A stretch of DNA of 13,660 bases from JAUWPO01 sp965603285 (GTDB taxonomy: Bacteria > Chloroflexota > Anaerolineae > Anaerolineales > UBA4823), in assembly GCA_965603285.1 (NCBI GenBank), contig CBFDCK010000081.1, positions 1-13,660 of the forward strand, read 5' to 3'. The translations under genes were made by a program, and so were the position numbers. Below the pieces are notes generated by a model. That model made no database searches and was not told where the DNA came from. It saw nothing but the letters and a program-made list of their open reading frames with translations. Positions 7,163 through 13,075 of the stretch are shown in pieces (position 1 is the stretch's first letter; the number at the start of each line of letters is the position of its first letter).

Positions 7163-7214
7163 GTGGGTTGACAATTTATGGGAGTGGATGCCTCCATAAA
7201 TTGTCAATACCCAC
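7163..7214. repeat. Long palindrome between regulator and TIGR01777 gene
   Basis: Perfect 14-bp arms TTGACAATTTATGG (7168-7181) and CCATAAATTGTCAA (7194-7207) surround a 12-base loop. Outer GTGGG (7163-7167) and CCCAC (7210-7214) also pair, with a two-base TA bulge. It begins about 16 bases past the regulator stop. On the minus (transcribed) strand no T tract follows, so it would be an atypical terminator. On the plus strand ATTTTT follows, but there is no plus-strand gene for it to end. Each arm carries TTGACAAT, the same core as the CarH-like operator repeats, so an operator or an attenuating hairpin are alternatives. Confidence 0.7.
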
Positions 7215-7229
7215 ATTTTTGGATCGACA

Positions 7230-8555
7230 TTAATTGTTTTGCTCTGCTATCATTCGGTCGAGCCAGTTAATGATCGGCTGACCTGCTTCGCTCAGGTTTG
7301 CCTCTAAAGCCTGCTTATAAAGGAACAAGTAATGTGGGAGTATATCGCTCGGGAGGTTTTGGTTCTCGAGTAGGCTCTTGATCCACTCGATCTCGAATTG
7401 TAAGAATTCCATATCGCCCAAAATTAAACCTGCCTGGATGTCATTACCCAGGAATTCACTTGCAATTTCCAGATGGTGTTCCTGCATCTCGATATTTTGT
7501 AGTTGTTCCCACAAATAGGCTTCGATCAGCGGTTGTTTTTGATTAAATTGTCTCTGCGCAACTTGATAAATCTCCGGGACACTTTCCGTTTTCGGTGTTT
7601 CGGCTTGAGAAGTAATAAGCTGTTCAATTTCCTGCACAGCCTGCTCGAGCGCTTCCCCCAGGAAATGACCGGGGATGCGTTTGCTTAGATCTGGTAAAAG
7701 GTTGAAGATCAAGCCGCCGTAACCCAAGGGTACTTTTTGCTTTTTTAAGAATAGCGCCGCTTTATACAATTCAGCCGCGCTGGTAAGCTGCTGGGCTGTT
7801 AAGACAACCAAAGTGGTTTGGGTCGAGGTTACGGTCTTGCCTAACTGAGCGAGTGGAACATTCGCGCCAAGATAGATCACTTCGTAGCCATGGTGGCGTA
7901 ATAATAGTGTCAACATGAGTGCTGAAAAAACATGCTCCTCACCCGCTGGGCATCCAATAAGGATCCTGCCTTTACGGGTGGGAGCTGGCGTGGCAGCCAA
8001 TAGTGCATCCAACCGCCGGATCGCCAGAGAGGAGGCGAAATGTTCTTGCTGGACTGTGCTCTCGCCCGAATACCACAGGTTACCGATCTCTGATAATCCT
8101 TTGCGTAGGATTTCTAAACAGACTGTCTCTAAGGGGTAACGGGCAAATGCTTGAGCCAGGATGTTCTCTGCGCTTGGCTCATCAAACACCATACATGCCG
8201 CGATCCAATTCTCTTTCATCTCATCCAATGTCTCCCCAGAGATTAATTCGCCAGCAACAACTGGTGTTTGGATCTCTTCTACTGGCAATGCGAGCAGGGG
8301 GTCTTGGTCTGAGTCTTGCATATTGCGCCAGAGGTTAACCGCCCGGTTGATCCTCAAGCCTTCGGCCTGACGAGCCTGAAGCCATTTTATCGTTTCAATA
8401 TCGTATTGTGAATACAGGCGGTGCCCCCCAGATGTGCGCTCTGGAACCGGCAGCCCGTAGCGGCGTTCCCATGCCCGCAGGGTGTCGGCCTTGATGCCCG
8501 TCTCCCGCATGACGACCTTTAAATTGTAGGTAGGTGCTTTACTTAGTGTTGACAC
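7230..8555 (-). CDS. CarH/LitR-type MerR family B12-dependent photoreceptor-repressor with C-terminal extension
   Basis: A 441-residue regulator. The N-terminal MerR winged helix (about 11-78) has DTLRAWERRYGLPVPERTSGG and HRLYSQYDIETI. A helical B12-cap domain follows (about 110-190) with the diagnostic W-x9-EH motif: W161, E171, H172. Next is a cobalamin-binding Rossmann domain (about 195-315), where GCPAGEEH places H208 as the expected lower axial cobalt ligand, 36 residues after H172 as in T. thermophilus CarH (35). The usual ExHxxG is ExHxxS here. Residues from about 325 to 441 form an extra, mostly helical region absent from the roughly 285-residue Thermus protein. GTG start at 8555 with GGGAGA upstream. 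In the dark AdoCbl-CarH tetramers repress; light breaks the Co-C bond and releases DNA (established for the family). Three 11-bp repeats overlap its own promoter, suggesting autoregulation. Gene symbol withheld because carH and litR are both used. Confidence 0.92.
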   Translation of the reverse strand: MSTLSKAPTYNLKVVMRETGIKADTLRAWERRYGLPVPERTSGGHRLYSQYDIETIKWLQARQAEGLRINRAVNLWRNMQDSDQDPLLALPVEEIQTPVVAGELISGETLDEMKENWIAACMVFDEPSAENILAQAFARYPLETVCLEILRKGLSEIGNLWYSGESTVQQEHFASSLAIRRLDALLAATPAPTRKGRILIGCPAGEEHVFSALMLTLLLRHHGYEVIYLGANVPLAQLGKTVTSTQTTLVVLTAQQLTSAAELYKAALFLKKQKVPLGYGGLIFNLLPDLSKRIPGHFLGEALEQAVQEIEQLITSQAETPKTESVPEIYQVAQRQFNQKQPLIEAYLWEQLQNIEMQEHHLEIASEFLGNDIQAGLILGDMEFLQFEIEWIKSLLENQNLPSDILPHYLFLYKQALEANLSEAGQPIINWLDRMIAEQNN

Positions 8556-8604
8556 TTCGCTCTCCCTATCAAAAGAAGCTCTTTATTTCGAGTGTTTCTA
8601 TATA

Positions 8605-8644
8605 ATATTACCATGTGCAAACCATATTGTCAATATATTGCACA
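8605..8644 (-). promoter_or_regulatory. Autoregulated promoter of the B12 photoreceptor gene with CarH-like operator repeats
   Basis: On the minus strand TTGACA (8633-8628), a 17-base spacer and TAATAT (8610-8605) make a near-consensus sigma-70-type promoter. Three repeat units overlap it: TGTGCAATATA (8644-8634), TTGACAATATG (8633-8623) and, after one extra base, TTTGCACATGG (8621-8611). The CA steps are 11 and 12 bases apart. The -35 box is the middle repeat, the position described for CarH operators. The GTG start is 50 bases downstream of the -10. Confidence 0.75.
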
Positions 8645-8743
8645 GTATTTGCCTAGCAAAGATAAGTCTGCTTGGTGGGTAAAAGCGGAGAGGCTTGTGA
8701 GATTCGCTTTACTCTCTCGTTGTCATCTTTAGTTGATCGATTA

Positions 8744-8772
8744 TTGCGTCTTATGGGAATTTGGGATAAAAT
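8744..8772 (+). promoter_or_regulatory. Possible promoter of the TspO-like gene
   Basis: TTGCGT (8744-8749), a 17-base spacer and TAAAAT (8767-8772) lie 55 bases before the TspO-like ATG. The -35 match is weak. The rest of the 272-base divergent region (8556-8827) holds the regulator promoter and no other gene. Confidence 0.3.
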
Positions 8773-8827
8773 AAAATTAATAAGCCATCAATTCCCTCGG
8801 TCCATGTTAATTAATCAGGAGTGAAAT

Positions 8828-9586
8828 ATGAACAAAGACACACTACGACAGATTCTTGTTGTGCTTGCCGTCTTAGCAGTCATCGCTGTCAACATCCTTG
8901 CCGTTGCACTTCCGCTCAACGGTCTCGACACAGGTGAAATTTCGGATCGTTTTGAAGTTTACTTTGTCCCTGCCGGATATGTTTTCTCAATATGGTCCCT
9001 GATCTACTTAGGTCTAATTGCTTACGCGATTTTCCAGGCGCTTCCCTCCCAGAAGGAGAACCCACGTCTGCGATTAATCGGCTATTTATTTGTATTCAGC
9101 TGCCTGGCTAACATAACCTGGTTATTCCTTTGGCATTATGAAGTGTTCCGTTTCACTTTGGTCGCTATGCTGGCCTTGCTACTCTCCCTGATCGCGATCT
9201 ACCTGCGGTTGGGCTCTGGTCGTGACCAGGTTTCCGCGGGGGAAAAATGGTGTGTCCATATACCGTTTAGTATTTATCTGGGCTGGATCAGCGTGGCAAC
9301 GATCGCCAATGCCACTCAGTTTCTATATTATCTTGGTTGGAATGGGTGGGGAGTCAGCCCCGAAGCCTGGGCTGTGATAATGCTGGCGGCTGGAGTCATC
9401 ATCTCTGCTGCCATGAGCCTCAGGCACGCCGATATCGCCTTTTCTCTGGTTCTCGTCTGGGCTTATGTGGGTATTGCCCTCGAGCACGCCAGCACACCCA
9501 TTGTATCCAACTCCGCCTGGGTTGGAGCTGGAGTGATTCTGGTGATATTGGTTGTTGGTGTTTTGCGTAAAAACACGCGCCAATAA
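8828..9586 (+). CDS. TspO/MBR-like tryptophan-rich membrane protein
   Basis: A 252-residue integral membrane protein with about six to seven hydrophobic segments. The stretch YFVPAGYVFSIWSLIYLGL (about 45-63) resembles the P-x-x-W-x-F-x-x-x-W-x-x-L-Y region of TspO/MBR proteins. Further Trp-rich helices (NITWLFLWHYE, GWISVATIANATQ, LVWAYVGIALEH) fit the larger "tryptophan-rich sensory protein" group of about 250 residues rather than the short 160-residue TspO. AGGAGTGAAAT directly precedes the ATG, an excellent ribosome site. TspO proteins bind porphyrins and cholesterol-like lipids and have been linked to light- and oxygen-dependent tetrapyrrole handling. The gene is divergent from the B12 photoreceptor and shares its upstream region. 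The assignment to TspO is by motif resemblance; the specific ligand is unknown. Confidence 0.7.
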   Translation: MNKDTLRQILVVLAVLAVIAVNILAVALPLNGLDTGEISDRFEVYFVPAGYVFSIWSLIYLGLIAYAIFQALPSQKENPRLRLIGYLFVFSCLANITWLFLWHYEVFRFTLVAMLALLLSLIAIYLRLGSGRDQVSAGEKWCVHIPFSIYLGWISVATIANATQFLYYLGWNGWGVSPEAWAVIMLAAGVIISAAMSLRHADIAFSLVLVWAYVGIALEHASTPIVSNSAWVGAGVILVILVVGVLRKNTRQ

Positions 9587-9632
9587 TAGTTATTCCGAAT
9601 TTTCCGTCTTTACAAAAAATACCGATTGTTCT

Positions 9633-9672
9633 TTGATACATGAGCGCATGTCCACTAGCGCTCATGTATCAA
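9633..9672. terminator. Perfect 15-bp inverted repeat after the TspO-like gene (terminator-like)
   Basis: Arms TTGATACATGAGCGC (9633-9647) and GCGCTCATGTATCAA (9658-9672) pair perfectly around a 10-base loop, 46 bases beyond the TspO-like stop and before the degV promoter. No T tract follows immediately (a TTTT lies 8 bases on), so it would be an L-shaped terminator. A protein-binding palindrome is an alternative. Confidence 0.5.
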
Positions 9673-9697
9673 GCTCCACTTTTGGAACAGAAATACA

Positions 9698-9737
9698 TTT
9701 GCAATTACTAGACAATATATTTGCATTATGGTATTAT
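9698..9737 (+). promoter_or_regulatory. degV promoter with three perfect 11-bp CarH-like repeats
   Basis: TAGACA (9709-9714), a 17-base spacer and TATTAT (9732-9737) form the promoter. Three head-to-tail 11-bp units cover the -35 and spacer without gaps: TTTGCAATTAC (9698-9708), TAGACAATATA (9709-9719), TTTGCATTATG (9720-9730). All have CA at positions 5-6. Sequence and placement match the regulator's own promoter closely, including GACAATAT across the -35 and ATGG just before the -10. Confidence 0.72.
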
Positions 9738-9778
9738 TATGTTTAGATGGTTTTCCGCCACGTTCAAAGGAGTGAATT

Positions 9779-10627
9779 GTGAGCATTCGAATTGTTACCG
9801 ATAGCACTTGTGACCTGCCTCAAGAGATTGTGGATACATATGGCATCACCGTTGTTCCGTTATACATTAACTTTGGTGATCAGGGCTACCTGGATGGAGT
9901 CGAGATTTCACGCAGGGAATTCTACCAGCGCTTACCTGACAGTGACCCACTACCCACAACGGCGACACCAGGCATAGATGCCTTTCGCCAGACCTATGAA
10001 CGACTGGCTGATGAAGGCGCCAGCGAGATACTTTCTATTCATATCTCCATCAGCCTGAGCGCCACTGTCGATGTAGCCCGCACCGCGGCCAAAAAAACGC
10101 AGAAAGTACCGGTCACTGTTTTCGACTCACAACAGCTCAGCCTGGGCACAGGATTTCTCGTCCTGTCCGCCGCCAAAGCCGCGATTCAGGGTGTGCCGGT
10201 GGAGCAGATCATCGCAATGCTTGAGGAACAGACCTCCCGTACTTACGTTATAGCTGCCCTCGATACTCTCGAATTTCTTAAGCGCAGCGGTCGCATGAAT
10301 GCGGTTGTGGCCAGTTTGGGGAGTATGCTGCAAATCAAACCCTTGCTCATTATGCATGCCGGTGAGCCTACAGGTGAAAGGGTACGCACACGCGAGCGCG
10401 CTATGAAACGTGTGATCCAATTCGTGAGCGAGTTAGGACCTCTGGAGCAATTGGCTCTTGTACACACAAACGCCTCACAGGAGGCACAAGACCTATATCA
10501 TCGGACAACCCACCTTTTCCCCAATCAGGAAGAACCTCTGTCAGTAGACGTCACCCCAATCTTAGGTACCAATATCGGACCTGGAGTGGTCGGCTTTGCA
10601 TGTATCACCGCTAAAAAGGTTGATTAA
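9779..10627 (+). CDS. DegV family fatty-acid-binding protein
   Basis: A 282-residue DegV protein. It begins SIRIVTDSTCDLP, the family's N-terminal fatty-acid-contacting loop, followed by V-P-L-Y-I-N-F and a D-G-V-E-I-S-R-x-E-F-Y motif, then TTATPGIDAF. The middle has L-S-A-T-V-D-V-A-R-T-A and the VFDSQQLSLGTG segment, and LDTLEFLKRSGRM is the conserved second-domain entry. The end is GTNIGPGVVGFACI. DegV (FakB-like) proteins bind a single fatty acid; in Firmicutes FakB presents it to FakA kinase for phospholipid synthesis. No fakA is in the window. GTG start at 9779 with AAAGGAGTG upstream. The promoter has CarH-like repeats, suggesting light control. folE follows 47 bases later on the same strand and could share the transcript. 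Confidence 0.93.
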   Translation: MSIRIVTDSTCDLPQEIVDTYGITVVPLYINFGDQGYLDGVEISRREFYQRLPDSDPLPTTATPGIDAFRQTYERLADEGASEILSIHISISLSATVDVARTAAKKTQKVPVTVFDSQQLSLGTGFLVLSAAKAAIQGVPVEQIIAMLEEQTSRTYVIAALDTLEFLKRSGRMNAVVASLGSMLQIKPLLIMHAGEPTGERVRTRERAMKRVIQFVSELGPLEQLALVHTNASQEAQDLYHRTTHLFPNQEEPLSVDVTPILGTNIGPGVVGFACITAKKVD

Positions 10628-10674
10628 TAAAAGGATAACTGCACAGCCTGAGCAATTAAAAAAATTATCCAAAT

Positions 10675-11346
10675 TTGGAAGGAAAAAAAATAACTTTACT
10701 AAATTTCTCCAATATACTTATTAATGACCTGGTAGAAGAATCGCAATTGAATTTGACCACACAACCCATTGAGCTTAATCAAACCAATATTGAATCTGCC
10801 GTGCATACTATATTAATGAATATTGGTGAGGATCCGGAACGTGAGGGTTTATTGAAAACCCCGAACCGGGTAGCGCGCATGTATGATGAACTGACTTCTG
10901 GCTACCATGTAGACCCGCTGAAGTTGATAAATGGTGCCGTCTTCACAGTAGACTATGATGAAATGGTGGTCGTTAAAGATATCGACTTCTTTAGTTTATG
11001 TGAGCATCACTTACTGCCATTTTATGGACGCGCCCATATAGCCTATATACCCAACGACAAAGTGGTCGGCTTGAGCAAGATCTCGCGCATTGTGGATATG
11101 TTCGCTCGGCGCCTTCAGACCCAAGAACAAATGACGGCCCAGATTGCCAACTTCATCCAGGAAACTTTACAGCCTCAGGGAGTAGCGGTCGTGGTGGAAG
11201 GTGCACACATGTGCGCCATGATGCGCGGGGTGAAGAAAGCCAATACCAAGATGACCACCAGTAAGATGCTGGGAATCTTCAAGGATAATGAGAAGACTCG
11301 CGCCGAATTATTAGCGCATGTCAACCATAATGTTCAGGATCTGTAA
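10675..11346 (+). CDS. folE: GTP cyclohydrolase I (FolE)
   Basis: A homohexameric or decameric-type Zn enzyme converting GTP to 7,8-dihydroneopterin triphosphate, the first step of folate/pterin synthesis. Core motifs are GEDPEREGLLKTPNRVARMYDEL (about 51-73; conserved GEDP, TP-x-RVA), DIDFFSLCEHHLLPFYG (C109, H111, H112), VVGLSKISRIVDMFARRLQTQEQ, and GAHMCAMMRGVKK (C180). Cys109, His112 and Cys180 correspond to the E. coli Zn ligands C110, H113 and C181. The start is uncertain: the longest frame begins at TTG 10675, which has no clear ribosome site; in-frame TTGs at 10747 and 10753 would remove 24-26 poorly conserved residues and give about 198 residues. No in-frame ATG precedes the core. 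folE is a known member of LitR light regulons in other bacteria, plausibly to feed the photolyase folate antenna. Confidence 0.93.
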   Translation: MEGKKITLLNFSNILINDLVEESQLNLTTQPIELNQTNIESAVHTILMNIGEDPEREGLLKTPNRVARMYDELTSGYHVDPLKLINGAVFTVDYDEMVVVKDIDFFSLCEHHLLPFYGRAHIAYIPNDKVVGLSKISRIVDMFARRLQTQEQMTAQIANFIQETLQPQGVAVVVEGAHMCAMMRGVKKANTKMTTSKMLGIFKDNEKTRAELLAHVNHNVQDL

Positions 11347-11430
11347 CCACTTTGTGTATAGGTCCCGTGCTACAAATTTGTTCACAAAACCAATTCATAC
11401 TTATCATTAGCCCAAGGGATAGGCGAAAAA

Positions 11431-12216
11431 ATGTTATCAATCTATGCTAACGCTGCGCTAGTAATATTGGGCTTAATGATCGCATTATGGCTGATAAGCC
11501 TATTATTGAAGGACTCCAGTATTGTGGATATCTTCTGGGGGACAGGCTTTGTCATCACCGCCTGGTTCTATTTCTTTCTCACACCGGATGGCTTCGCCGC
11601 ACGTAAATTGCTCATTGTGATCTTGACCACTATTTGGGGTCTGCGGTTATCCATACATATACTACTGCGTAATTGGGGTCATGGTGAGGATTACCGTTAC
11701 CAGCAGTGGCGCCAGGAGGCCGGGAGTAATTGGTGGTGGCGCAGCTTCTTCAAGGTCTTCCTACTGCAAGGCGCCTTAATGTGGATCATCTCGGCTCCCT
11801 TGTTAGCAGCCCAGAGCAACCCAAACCCCACCCGGTTAATATGGCTGGATTACCTTGGAGCTATCCTTTGGGGGATAGGCTTCTTCTTTGAAGCCGTGGG
11901 TGATTGGCAACTCGCTCGCTTTAGGGCGAATCCTGATAATAAGGGGAAACTGCTGAATACTGGCTTATGGCGTTACACCCGTCATCCCAATTACTTCGGC
12001 GATGCAGCCCAATGGTGGGGTTTTTACCTTATCGCTACCGCAGCAGGCGGCTACTGGACCATCTTCAGCCCAATCATCATGACGTTACTGCTGCGTCGAG
12101 TTTCAGGAGTTACCATGTTAGAAAAGTCCTTAAAGGAAAGCAAACCTGGATATAAGGAATATGTTGAGACTACCAACCCCTTCATACCCTGGTTCCCACA
12201 CAAGAGCTCATCATGA
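11431..12216 (+). CDS. DUF1295 family membrane protein (steroid 5-alpha-reductase-like)
   Basis: A 261-residue polytopic membrane protein with about six hydrophobic segments. The C-terminal motif LWRYTRHPNYFGDAAQWWGFYL (about 179-200) and the following P-G-Y-K-E-Y / FIPWFP tail (240-256) are typical of DUF1295 and the wider ICMT/steroid-reductase-like group that binds a nucleotide or SAM cofactor at the membrane. N-terminal DSSIVDIFWG-x-GFV is also a DUF1295 hallmark. ATAGGCG precedes the ATG. Its TGA overlaps the ATG of the next gene (ATGA at 12213-12216), so the downstream membrane genes are probably in the same operon. DUF1295 genes occur in light-induced clusters with LitR, photolyase and folE elsewhere, which fits this setting. 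The substrate, presumably a lipid, is unknown. Confidence 0.9.
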   Translation: MLSIYANAALVILGLMIALWLISLLLKDSSIVDIFWGTGFVITAWFYFFLTPDGFAARKLLIVILTTIWGLRLSIHILLRNWGHGEDYRYQQWRQEAGSNWWWRSFFKVFLLQGALMWIISAPLLAAQSNPNPTRLIWLDYLGAILWGIGFFFEAVGDWQLARFRANPDNKGKLLNTGLWRYTRHPNYFGDAAQWWGFYLIATAAGGYWTIFSPIIMTLLLRRVSGVTMLEKSLKESKPGYKEYVETTNPFIPWFPHKSSS

Positions 12217-12716
12217 CAGGAAATAATCAAGCTCCAAGAAGTGAGGAGTGGCATGTCGCCAAATAGTCCAGTTTAGCCTGGCTTGAGACCATTATCAAGT
12301 CAATTGCTATCCTGATCGGTATTGCTGCTCTGGTTAATGCCCTATCAAACGGCACTTTTGAATTGCCGTCCGGTGTTCAGCTGGCACAATCCGTCGTGTT
12401 GGGAATTTTAAGCCTGGGATTGGTTGCGGCAATTTTTGATCGCTTAAGCCGACGCGATATCGTGTCGATGGTCTTCGTTATATTCAACAATCTGGGTCAC
12501 TGGGGTATGTTGATCGCATTAGCCTTTATTCCAGGTCCAGCAGCATTATTGGTTTATTTCAGCGTACTAATGTTGGTTGGGGATTTGGTTAAACTGGCTT
12601 CCTTCAAGATGGATAAATTCTCCCTATCGGGTGTTTCTTCAACTACCCTTTACGGTTTAACCGGTTTTTATGTCGTCGGATATGCGATTTTACTGATGCT
12701 CGGTTGGTTTAAGTGA
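12213..12716 (+). pseudogene. Unknown four-helix membrane protein interrupted by in-frame TAG
   Basis: A 167-codon frame starts at ATG 12213, overlapping the DUF1295 stop, and runs to TGA 12716, with one internal TAG at 12264-12266 (codon 18). The 17 codons before it are hydrophilic (MTGNNQAPRSEEWHVAK); directly after it comes SSLAWLETIIKS and the first membrane helix (about 27-44). Further helices lie near 55-72, 80-120 and 145-165. The TAG sits where a single CAG-to-TAG change would explain it. TAG is the normal stop of the redoxin gene, so recoding is unlikely. A downstream in-frame start (TTG 12363) has no ribosome site and would lose the first helix. Either the gene is freshly inactivated, translation restarts after the stop, or the base is an assembly or sequencing error. 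I do not recognise the family. Confidence 0.65.
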
Positions 12717-12733
12717 ACTGAGGTGATAGATAA

Positions 12734-13075
12734 ATGAAACTTGCTAAGATTGTATCGCTGCTGGGCTTGTTCGCCATGACAGCCGTTCTGATATACGCTT
12801 TCTCCTATGGGGATTTCATGGATGATGGGAAAGAAATTCTATCCAATCCTTGGGGTATTGTCTCACTGGTAGACCTGTATGTGGGTTTTATCCTTTTTTC
12901 TGGCTGGATCTTATACCGTGAGGACTCGCTTATGCGTGCAATTATATGGGTGTTCTTGATGATGGTGTTGGGATTCTTTACGGGAGCGTTGTACACTTTC
13001 ATTGCATTGCAATCCAGTGACGGGGATTGGCGTCGCTTTTTCATGGGTAGTAGGGCTTACAGTAATAATGTCTGA
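12734..13075 (+). CDS. DUF1475-like small membrane protein
   Basis: A 113-residue protein with three hydrophobic helices: about 5-22, 46-60 and 68-90. The central NPWGIVSLVDLYVGFILFSGW stretch followed by Y-R-E and a Trp-containing third helix resembles DUF1475, a small family in bacteria and plants without known function; the assignment is from memory of the pattern. TGAGGTGAT about 9 bases before the ATG is a good ribosome site. It lies 17 bases after the interrupted gene, and its last codons overlap the start of the DUF3159 gene by 8 bases, so all are likely expressed together. Confidence 0.75.
   Translation: MKLAKIVSLLGLFAMTAVLIYAFSYGDFMDDGKEILSNPWGIVSLVDLYVGFILFSGWILYREDSLMRAIIWVFLMMVLGFFTGALYTFIALQSSDGDWRRFFMGSRAYSNNV

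Noticed and set aside
7163..7214. Bidirectional promoter from the two TTGACA copies in the palindrome
   Set aside because: No acceptable -10 box lies 16-18 bases from either copy.
9633..9672. Integron attC site or mobile-element end
   Set aside because: There is no integrase or transposase, no flanking duplication and no second copy in the window.
12264..12266. TAG read as pyrrolysine or reassigned
   Set aside because: TAG is the plain stop of the redoxin gene, the site is in a hydrophilic tail with no sign of a Pyl-dependent enzyme, and a CAG-to-TAG change is simpler.
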